From an uncultured Gilliamella sp. (GTDB lineage: Bacteria > Pseudomonadota > Gammaproteobacteria > Enterobacterales > Enterobacteriaceae): 13,144 nt of DNA. Both the position numbers and the translations under genes were made by a program. Positions 6,712-13,144 of this stretch are shown here, piece by piece (the first letter of the stretch is position 1; each line of letters begins with the position of its first letter). Location of the stretch: contig CALYQY010000065.1 of NCBI GenBank assembly GCA_945291235.1, positions 1-13,144 of the forward strand, read 5' to 3'. The notes beneath the pieces were generated by a model. It was not told the DNA's origin, searched no databases, and saw only the letters and a list, made by a program, of their open reading frames with translations.

Positions 6712-8448
6712 ATGGGAAAGTTAGTCAGTAGTACGTTTTTCCAAAAAATCACATTATGGATGCCAGGACTAATCAGTTTCTTACATTATAAACGTGAATA
6801 TTTAAACGCAGATATAAAAGCCGGATTATCCGTAGCCGCGGTATCCTTACCGGTATCGATTGCTTATGCTGAGCTAACAGGTGTTGGTGCTATTGCGGGG
6901 CTATACTCAACTATTTTACCGCTTATTGTCTATGCCCTTTTTGGATCGTCTAAACAGTTGATTGTAGGGCCCGATACCGCAACGTGTGCGGTGGTTGCTG
7001 CGGTTGTTTTTCCTTTAGCTGCAGATGATCCCATGTTACGTTGGCAACTGGTGGTGCTGCTGACAATTATGATTGGTATTTGGTGTATCATTGCCGGCAA
7101 ATTTCATCTTGGCGCCTTAGCAGATTTACTCAGTCAACCTATCTTAATTGGGTTGTTAAATGGTATTTCTATTACAATCATTGTCGATCAATTAGCGAAA
7201 ACATTTGGTTTTCATTATGACTATTCTTACCTTATTGAACGTGTGGTTTATTTACCGGTTAAGCTTTATCAATCACATTTAGGCACGACATTTATATCTT
7301 TCATAACATTATTGATTCTCATTGCTTTTAAGAAATATAAACCACGTTACCCGGCACCACTTTTTGCCGTTGTGATAATGACTTTATTTTCATGGCTGTT
7401 TAATTTTGAACATTTTGATATCCACATTATTGGTAATGTAACTGGTGATTTTATACCATTGGAAGCTTGGATTGATTTTGACAAAGGATTAATGCGTGAT
7501 TTAGTTGTTCCCTCATTGAACATTGCTGTTATCTGTTTTGTGAGTATGATGATTACCGTACGAAGTTTTGCGACAAAAAATAATTATGAAACGAATGCCG
7601 ATGTTGAATTTAAGGCATTAGGCATGGCAAATATTGCAGCAGGTCTATCACAAGGATTTGTTGTAAGTGGTACTTCGTCACGAACGGCAGTGAACGATGC
7701 GAATGGTGGAAAAACTCAGCTTGTATCGATAATCGCTGCGGCATTAATAGGATTTGTGGTACTCTTTTTGTTGTCACCGTTACAATATATTCCAACAAGT
7801 GTCCTTGGCGTGATTTTGATATATTCCTCGATCTCGCTAATTAATGTACAAACAATTTTGCGTTTTTTTAAATATGACCGTGACGCATTTTATTTAAGCT
7901 TATCAACATTTATTGCGGTATTACTTATCGGTATTATACCGGGTATGGCTTTAGCGGTATTATTAGGCATCTTTTTGTTTCTACGTCGCGTTTTTCGACC
8001 TAAAGATCAGTTATTAGGGGTTGATGATGACGGGCGAATTCATTCATTAGGCAAAGATGTTAAACCTGTTAGTAATACGATAATTTATCGATTCAATTCA
8101 CCTTTAACGTATTTCAATATTGCTTATTTTAAACGAAGAATCATTAGTTATATTGACGAATCAGAGCAACCTGTTAATTATGTTATCGTCGATGCGATTC
8201 CTTGCTTTACTTATAAAGATGTCAGTGTATTATCGGGTATTAACGAATTAGTTAATGCATTAAAAGTACGTAATGTGGTTTTAATCTTATCAGGTAGACG
8301 CAAAACCCTTAAAAATTGGTTTAAACAAATGAATATTACCCCTGATCATGATTACATTGAATTTACTTACGATCTCTATTTTGCTGTTAAGTTAGTTCAA
8401 AGTAGGGAACATATGGACAATAAAAATGAAGACGAGGATACGGATTAA
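6712..8448 (+). CDS. SulP (SLC26) family anion transporter with STAS domain
   Basis: This is an inner-membrane secondary transporter of inorganic or carboxylate anions. At 578 residues it has the standard architecture: a short cytosolic N-terminus, a membrane domain of about 14 spans (roughly 36-425), and a cytosolic STAS domain (about 453-565) with an acidic tail. Family marks are GAIAGLYSTILPLIVYALFG (59-78), the VGPDTAT block (85-91) and SGTSSRTAVND (319-329). The substrate cannot be read from sequence; characterised relatives carry sulfate, bicarbonate or C4-dicarboxylates (DauA), so no symbol is assigned. The AGGATGA ribosome binding site (6702-6708) overlaps the pmbA stop codon, so translation is probably coupled to pmbA. 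The ATG inside that AGGATGA (6705) is out of frame and not used. No terminator separates it from the next gene. Confidence 0.92.
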   Translation: MGKLVSSTFFQKITLWMPGLISFLHYKREYLNADIKAGLSVAAVSLPVSIAYAELTGVGAIAGLYSTILPLIVYALFGSSKQLIVGPDTATCAVVAAVVFPLAADDPMLRWQLVVLLTIMIGIWCIIAGKFHLGALADLLSQPILIGLLNGISITIIVDQLAKTFGFHYDYSYLIERVVYLPVKLYQSHLGTTFISFITLLILIAFKKYKPRYPAPLFAVVIMTLFSWLFNFEHFDIHIIGNVTGDFIPLEAWIDFDKGLMRDLVVPSLNIAVICFVSMMITVRSFATKNNYETNADVEFKALGMANIAAGLSQGFVVSGTSSRTAVNDANGGKTQLVSIIAAALIGFVVLFLLSPLQYIPTSVLGVILIYSSISLINVQTILRFFKYDRDAFYLSLSTFIAVLLIGIIPGMALAVLLGIFLFLRRVFRPKDQLLGVDDDGRIHSLGKDVKPVSNTIIYRFNSPLTYFNIAYFKRRIISYIDESEQPVNYVIVDAIPCFTYKDVSVLSGINELVNALKVRNVVLILSGRRKTLKNWFKQMNITPDHDYIEFTYDLYFAVKLVQSREHMDNKNEDEDTD

Positions 8449-8497
8449 TTAACGACCCCTTTTTTGTTCAATTAATGATGTCAAAAGGTGCAGAACC

Positions 8498-9721
8498 ATG
8501 ATGAGTAGGAACAATAATCACGTTAAGATCGAAATGATAAGTACCGGCGATGAAATTTTATATGGTCAAATAACCGATACGAATGCAGCTTGGCTTTCTG
8601 AACTATTTTTTCAAGAAGGTATTTTAATCACGACTCGCCACACAGTTGGTGATAATCTTAACCAGCTTACCCAAACATTACAAGAACGTAGTCTGATCAA
8701 TGATATCATTATTGTTAATGGGGGGCTTGGGCCAACCAGTGACGATTTAACAGCACAAGCGGCAGCTTTAGCCAATCATGAAGCACTGGTACTCAATCAG
8801 CAGTGGTTGACACAAATTGAACGTTATTTTGCTAGTTGCGGTAACGTGATGCCGTCAAGCAACCTTAAACAAGCTTTATTGCCGCAAAGTGCTGTATTAA
8901 TTGATAATCCAATAGGAACAGCCTGCGGATTTAAAATGCACATCAACGGCTCTATTGTGTTTTTTACGCCTGGTGTGCCTGCTGAATTTAAAGAGATGAT
9001 CAAAACTCTTGTATTACCAGAAATTAAATTATCCTTTCCAAAATTAGAAAAAACGCTCTGTTATCGATTAACTATTATCGGGCGCACTGAAAGTGATTTA
9101 GCCACCGAGCTAACATCTAAATTAGATATTCCAAAAGATATCGTGATTGGTTATCGTGCTGCGATGCCTATTATTGAATTAAAATTGAGTGGTCCTCAAC
9201 ACAAAAAAGACACGTTGGATAGTTTATGGCGAAAAACTAAATCTATTGTTGATGACAATTTGCTTTACGAAGGCATGATTAGCAAAGAAAGTGAACTCGG
9301 TTTAGCCAAAGTTGTTTCAGGGCTATTACATGAAAAAGATTTAACTATCGCAGTGGTCGAACAACAATCAGCAGGGATAATTAGTTATCAATTATTTGAA
9401 ACCGATGCACCCATCGCAAAATCAGAAGTGATTCCATTATTATTTGAAGATCCCAAAGATTATCTTTGGCATATTATGACCCAATATAGAGCTGATATTG
9501 TATTAGGTATGGTTAATTTTAAAGAAAAGAACAGTCAATTTACGTTAATCATTACCACAGCAAAGCAAACTATCCAAGTTAATTTAAAATATATTGGTCG
9601 AAAACTTTCACGGCCTGAAGAGTTACAAACTTTTTCAGCAATAGCGTTAGATGCTTTACGTCGTTATTTGTTAAATAAACCAATAATTGCTTCTAATGTT
9701 TGGCTCGATATTTTGGATTAA
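8498..9721 (+). CDS. CinA-family protein, YfaY-like
   Basis: The 407-residue protein is collinear with E. coli YfaY, a CinA-like protein. The N-terminal half (about 9-175) is the molybdopterin-binding-like COG1058 domain, known in CinA as an ADP-ribose or NAD-pyrophosphate hydrolase: STGDEILYGQITDTNAAWL (15-33), NGGLGPTSDD (74-83), NPIGTACGF (137-145) and FTPGVPAEF (156-164) are intact. The C-terminal half (about 265-400) corresponds to the NMN deamidase (PncC) domain, but the ESCTGG active-site motif is replaced by EQQSAG (288-293), so deamidase activity is probably lost, as thought for YfaY. The first of two adjacent ATGs is used; AAGGTG at 8485-8490 is 7 bases upstream. It lies 49 bases after the SulP gene, likely on the same transcript. 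Being downstream of neither recA nor a competence gene, it should not be named cinA. Confidence 0.88.
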   Translation: MMSRNNNHVKIEMISTGDEILYGQITDTNAAWLSELFFQEGILITTRHTVGDNLNQLTQTLQERSLINDIIIVNGGLGPTSDDLTAQAAALANHEALVLNQQWLTQIERYFASCGNVMPSSNLKQALLPQSAVLIDNPIGTACGFKMHINGSIVFFTPGVPAEFKEMIKTLVLPEIKLSFPKLEKTLCYRLTIIGRTESDLATELTSKLDIPKDIVIGYRAAMPIIELKLSGPQHKKDTLDSLWRKTKSIVDDNLLYEGMISKESELGLAKVVSGLLHEKDLTIAVVEQQSAGIISYQLFETDAPIAKSEVIPLLFEDPKDYLWHIMTQYRADIVLGMVNFKEKNSQFTLIITTAKQTIQVNLKYIGRKLSRPEELQTFSAIALDALRRYLLNKPIIASNVWLDILD

Positions 9722-9797
9722 GTTAAACGATAATGTGATGTTTTTTAGAATGGGAATGGTTAATTTTAACTATCTTAACAATAGTATGATATTAATA

Positions 9798-9827
9798 TAG
9801 ACAATTCCCCACAAAATTAAGTAAAAT
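9798..9827 (+). promoter_or_regulatory. rpoZ operon promoter
   Basis: TAGACA (9798-9803, 5 of 6 to consensus) and TAAAAT (9822-9827, 5 of 6) are 18 bases apart. The start would be near 9834, giving a leader of about 42 bases to rpoZ. It is the best sigma-70-type match in the window. Its presence fits the absence of gmk, whose promoter serves rpoZ in E. coli. A weak dyad, GTTAA-TT-TTAAC, is at 9759-9770; no clear terminator follows the upstream CinA-family gene. Confidence 0.65.
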
Positions 9828-9875
9828 AACGGATCTTCCAAATTACATAAACTAGTAAATACATTAGAGGTAAAA

Positions 9876-10166
9876 ATGGCTCGAGTAACTGTTCAAGATG
9901 CTGTAGAAAAAATTGGTAATCGCTTTGATCTAGTTTTAGTTGCAGCAAGACGCGCACGTCAATTGCAAGTTGAAAACAAATCACCATTAATTCCAGAAGA
10001 AAACGATAAAGAAACCGTTGTTGCTTTACGTGAAATTGAAGATGGTCTTGTTAATAAACAAATTCTTGATACAGCTGATTTTCAAGCTCGTCAGGAAGAA
10101 GAAGCAGAAGTGCGTTCTACACTGCATGAATCGATCCTTCTTGAAAATACGCCATCATACGAATAA
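9876..10166 (+). CDS. rpoZ: RNA polymerase omega subunit
   Basis: Omega binds the beta-prime subunit, aids its assembly into RNA polymerase, and forms one of the ppGpp binding sites with it. At 96 residues it is slightly longer than the 91-residue E. coli protein. The N-terminal two-thirds is nearly identical to the family: [20 protein letters not shown] (1-20), AARRARQ (23-29), [18 protein letters not shown] (41-58). The acidic C-terminal tail (66-96) diverges, as usual. AGAGG at 9866-9870 lies 5 bases before the ATG. It heads the rpoZ-spoT-recG group, 18 bases before spoT, so the ppGpp enzyme and a ppGpp target are made together. Confidence 0.97.
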   Translation: MARVTVQDAVEKIGNRFDLVLVAARRARQLQVENKSPLIPEENDKETVVALREIEDGLVNKQILDTADFQARQEEEAEVRSTLHESILLENTPSYE

Positions 10167-10184
10167 GCGCTATAGGAATTGCCT

Positions 10185-12299
10185 ATGCAATATTTTGATA
10201 GCTTAAAAGAGGTTGTAGCATCTTATCTTCCACCCAAACAAGTTGAACTTATTAAAGATGCTTATCTTTTTGCTCAGAAAGCACATGAAGGGCAATTTCG
10301 ATCTAGTGGTGAACCTTATGTCACGCATCCTGTTGCTGTGGCATCGATTTTAGCCGATATGCGGCTTGATTATGAAACCATCATTGCTGCACTATTACAT
10401 GATACGATTGAAGATACACCGGTTACTTTCCAAGATATCACAAATCATTTTGGTAAACATGTTGCAGTGTTAGTTGAAGGTGTATCCAAACTTGATAAAT
10501 TAAAATTTCGTAATCGACAAGAGGCTCAAGCTGAAAATTTTCGGAAAATGGTGCTCGCCATGACCGAAGATGTGCGAGTGATTTTAATTAAACTGGCTGA
10601 TCGTACGCATAATATGCGAACACTTGCGGCATTAAGACCAGACAAACGCCGTCGTATTGCAAAAGAAACGCTTGAAATTTATGCTCCATTAGCTCACCGT
10701 TTAGGTATTCATCATATTAAAACTGAACTCGAAATTTTAGGATTCACGGCGATGCATCCTAATCGAGCCAAAGTAATTGAAAATGTGATAAAAGCAGCTC
10801 GAGGTACACGTAAAGAATTAATTCAACAGATTTTATCGGAAATTCGTGGTCGTTTAGCTGAAGCAAATATCGAGGCGGAAGTTGAAGGATTAGAAAAAAA
10901 TATCTACGTGATTTATCAAAAAATGCAAATGCGTGAACAGCATTTTCATTCTATCATGGATATTTATATTTTTCGGATCGTTGTGAAAGATGTTGATGCC
11001 TGTTATCGTGCACTTGGTCTTGTTCACAATCTGTATAAACCTCGCCTTAATCGCTTCAAAGACTATATTGCAATTCCTAAAGCTAACGGTTATCAGTCAT
11101 TGCATTCTTCATTAATTGGACCACATGGTACGCCAGTTGAAGTGCAAATACGTACTGAAGATATGGATCAAATGGCTGAAATGGGTGTTGCCGCACATTG
11201 GGTTTATAATGCCAATGATGAGCTGAATAATACAACGGCGCAAATCAAGGCACAGCGTTGGATGCAAAGTCTATTAGAGTTGCAACAAAGTGTGGGTAAC
11301 TCTTTTGAATTTATTGAAAATGTGAAATCTGACCTGTTTCCGAAAGAAATTTATGTTTTTACCCCTAAAGGAAGAATAGTACAGTTACCGGAAGGTTCAA
11401 CCGCCGTAGATCTTGCTTACGCTGTCCATTCTGATATTGGCTATCAATGTATCGGCGCAATTGTTGACCGAAAACCTTATCCACTTTCACAGCCATTAAG
11501 TAATGGTCAAACCGTTGAAATTATCACGTCGCCTGAAGGTCGTCCGAATGCAAATTGGCTTAATTTTGTTGTGAGTGCTAAAGCCAGATCACGTATTAGA
11601 CAAGCGTTAAAAATGTTAAAACGTGATGATGCAATTGAATTAGGTAGAAGACTATTGAATCTGTCATTATTAAAAACAGGTGGCATCAATTCACTTAAAG
11701 CTAAACAAATTGCGAAAATTGTTGAGATAACGCAGTTACAATCTTTTGATGATGTCTTAGCCGAGATTGGTCTTGGTAATATAATGAGCCATTTTATTGT
11801 CAAAGGGTTAGAACACAAAGAATTGTTTCAAAATAACAACGACACAAATAAAACCTTAGTCATTACTGGTAGTGAAGGGGTTTTAGTCACATTTTCGAAA
11901 TGTTGTCATCCAATTCCCGATGATCCGATTGTCGGTCAAGTGAGTCCTGAAAAAGGATTAATTGTCCATCATGAATCATGTCGAAATGTCACGGGATACC
12001 AAAATAATCCTGAAAAATACATCTCTTTAAAATGGGCGACTGATATCACTCAACAATTTGTTGCTGAAATATGGGTAGATATTTCCAACAACCAAGGAGC
12101 ACTTGGGCATATTCTTTCAATTATTAATGATGAAAAAGCGCATTTGCAATGGCTTAATACCGAACAGAAAGATCGACAAATTTATACAGTCATTTTGCAA
12201 GTTGAAGTTAAAAATCGTCAGCAGCTCAATGAGTTAATGCGTAAAATTTCATTGCAGCAAGATGTTGTAAGTGTCTCACGTAATATTAATAAGCGATGA
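10185..12299 (+). CDS. spoT: Bifunctional (p)ppGpp synthetase/hydrolase SpoT
   Basis: SpoT degrades and weakly makes (p)ppGpp, the stringent-response alarmone. The chosen ATG gives 704 residues, collinear with the E. coli start; a TTG two codons earlier (10179) abuts the AGGAA ribosome binding site (10174-10178) and is unlikely, whereas the ATG is six bases from it. Domains: HD hydrolase (~1-190) with His48, His72-Asp73 and D139-RTH; synthetase (~195-375) with Asp259, the RFKD motif (290-293, RxKD as in bifunctional enzymes), GYQSLH (302-307) and Glu319; TGS (~386-447); helical region; zinc-finger-like CC motif (573-574) with HHESC (595-599); ACT (~629-704). Hydrolase and synthetase residues both look intact. 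RelA is excluded by the intact HD site and the RxKD motif. It overlaps recG by one base. Confidence 0.97.
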   Translation: MQYFDSLKEVVASYLPPKQVELIKDAYLFAQKAHEGQFRSSGEPYVTHPVAVASILADMRLDYETIIAALLHDTIEDTPVTFQDITNHFGKHVAVLVEGVSKLDKLKFRNRQEAQAENFRKMVLAMTEDVRVILIKLADRTHNMRTLAALRPDKRRRIAKETLEIYAPLAHRLGIHHIKTELEILGFTAMHPNRAKVIENVIKAARGTRKELIQQILSEIRGRLAEANIEAEVEGLEKNIYVIYQKMQMREQHFHSIMDIYIFRIVVKDVDACYRALGLVHNLYKPRLNRFKDYIAIPKANGYQSLHSSLIGPHGTPVEVQIRTEDMDQMAEMGVAAHWVYNANDELNNTTAQIKAQRWMQSLLELQQSVGNSFEFIENVKSDLFPKEIYVFTPKGRIVQLPEGSTAVDLAYAVHSDIGYQCIGAIVDRKPYPLSQPLSNGQTVEIITSPEGRPNANWLNFVVSAKARSRIRQALKMLKRDDAIELGRRLLNLSLLKTGGINSLKAKQIAKIVEITQLQSFDDVLAEIGLGNIMSHFIVKGLEHKELFQNNNDTNKTLVITGSEGVLVTFSKCCHPIPDDPIVGQVSPEKGLIVHHESCRNVTGYQNNPEKYISLKWATDITQQFVAEIWVDISNNQGALGHILSIINDEKAHLQWLNTEQKDRQIYTVILQVEVKNRQQLNELMRKISLQQDVVSVSRNINKR

Positions 12300-13144
12300 T
12301 GGCAAATCGATTTTTAAGTCAGGTTCCGATAATAAAATTGAGCGGAATTGGCTCTAACCTTGAAAAAAAATTTAATGCATTAGGTATCTATACTGTTCAA
12401 GATCTTTTATTACACTTTCCGTTACGTTACGAAGATCGCACCTCATCTTGTCCTATAAGTGAGGTTGCTATTGGTGAGCACACTACCATAGAAGGTCGAA
12501 TCATCAAGTGTGAAGTGGTGCTTAGACGTCGACAAATGTTAATTTGTCATATTCAAGATGATTCGGGCATAGCAATATTAAGATTCATGCATTTCAATGC
12601 AGGCATAAAAGCAAGTTTAGCACTTGGCAATTGGGTTAGTGCTTATGGTGAGATAAAAAAAGGAAAATTAGGCGCTGAAATTATTCATCCTCAATATAAA
12701 ATTATTGCTAATCCAGCAGACAAATCTAAAAAATTATTGGATGATCAAGAAAAATATACCCCAGTCTATCCAACCACCTATGGATTAACTCAAAATGTCA
12801 TTCGTAAATTAATTGCTTCTGCGTTATTACTGTTAAAACGTAATCCACCCAAAGAAATTCTGCCTGAGTCATTAGCAACTCATTTTTTACCGGTATTGGA
12901 ATCGTTAAATATTATTCATAACCCTCCTATTGGTACAAATATTACACAATTATCTGCAGGGGAACATCCTGCTATCAAACGTTTTATTTTTGAAGAGTTA
13001 CTTGCTTATCATCTGAGTATGTTGATGCTAAAAGTCGATAACCAAAAACAGCAAGCCCGTATTTATCGCCCGACGCAACAATTTATTGAGCCTTTTTTAG
13101 CCTCGTTACCCTTTAAACCCACTAACGCACAACAACGTGTTGTA
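12299..13144 (+). CDS. recG: ATP-dependent DNA helicase RecG (5' part, cut by window end)
   Basis: RecG is a superfamily 2 helicase that reverses stalled replication forks and branch-migrates Holliday junctions. The frame starts at an ATG whose A is the last base of the spoT TGA stop, and stays open for 282 codons to the window edge; the full protein is normally about 690 residues. The visible part is the wedge module: LSGIGSNLEKKFNALGI (14-30), LLLHFPLRYEDRT (36-48), an OB-fold at roughly 60-140 that grips the branched DNA, and the VYPTTYGL segment (156-163). The LPFKPTNAQ motif (270-278) marks the start of the helicase core; Walker A and later motifs lie beyond the window. No clear ribosome binding site precedes the ATG, so translation is probably coupled to spoT termination. 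Confidence 0.95.
   Translation, partial: MANRFLSQVPIIKLSGIGSNLEKKFNALGIYTVQDLLLHFPLRYEDRTSSCPISEVAIGEHTTIEGRIIKCEVVLRRRQMLICHIQDDSGIAILRFMHFNAGIKASLALGNWVSAYGEIKKGKLGAEIIHPQYKIIANPADKSKKLLDDQEKYTPVYPTTYGLTQNVIRKLIASALLLLKRNPPKEILPESLATHFLPVLESLNIIHNPPIGTNITQLSAGEHPAIKRFIFEELLAYHLSMLMLKVDNQKQQARIYRPTQQFIEPFLASLPFKPTNAQQRVV

Noticed and set aside
7610..7798. Minus-strand 62-codon frame inside the SulP gene
   Set aside because: Antisense shadow of a membrane-protein gene with no start signals.
8444..8476. ATTAATT/AATTAAT dyad after the SulP gene as a terminator
   Set aside because: The stem is all A-T with a 19-base loop and the T-run lies inside the loop rather than after the stem.
10018..10206. 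Plus-strand 62-codon frame across the rpoZ-spoT junction
   Set aside because: It overlaps both genes in another frame and has no ribosome binding site; both real genes are certain.
11507..11818. Minus-strand 103-codon frame inside spoT
   Set aside because: Antisense to a conserved part of spoT; composition does not look like a protein gene and nothing supports transcription.

Overview
The window reads as ordinary chromosome of an AT-rich gammaproteobacterium. The housekeeping proteins (GapA, CspC/E-like, Ppa, DarP, PmbA/TldE, RpoZ, SpoT, RecG) resemble their Escherichia coli counterparts closely, from memory, while the intergenic DNA is very AT-rich. That pairing fits Orbaceae (Gilliamella, Frischella, Orbus) and fits Pasteurellaceae or Morganellaceae less well. 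The family assignment is inference; no rRNA or other marker is present to settle it.

Layout. 1-267 is non-coding. 268-1653 (+) is an unrecognised repeat-containing lipoprotein with its own terminator. A 330-base regulatory region leads into gapA (2048-3046, +). gapA converges on a cold-shock gene (3181-3390, -), with two back-to-back terminators between them. 3391-4063 is a large, AT-rich, apparently non-coding stretch with several dyads, a 9-bp triple repeat and two predicted stems. Then come ppa (4133-4660, -) and darP/yjgA (4733-5266, -), transcribed darP then ppa. Across an 84-base divergent promoter region lies a rightward group: pmbA/tldE (5351-6703), a SulP anion transporter (6712-8448) and a CinA-family YfaY-like protein (8498-9721). 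A good sigma-70-type promoter at 9798-9827 then drives rpoZ (9876-10166), spoT (10185-12299) and recG (from 12299, cut by the window end).

How the genes relate. GapA and pyrophosphatase are core metabolism. CspC/E-like and DarP act on RNA and ribosome assembly. PmbA is half of the TldD/TldE protease. RpoZ and SpoT are linked through ppGpp, and RecG repairs stalled forks; rpoZ-spoT-recG is a known gammaproteobacterial cluster, but gmk (before rpoZ) and trmH (between spoT and recG) are not at their E. coli positions. The SulP gene looks translationally tied to pmbA.

I did not find a convincing undescribed system. The best leads are the lipoprotein with three related ~53-residue repeats, the structured block at 3861-3960, a 15-bp LacI-family-operator-like motif present twice in the csp-ppa gap, and paired 14-bp dyads upstream of gapA. 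There is no CRISPR array, tRNA, rRNA, insertion sequence or prophage gene.
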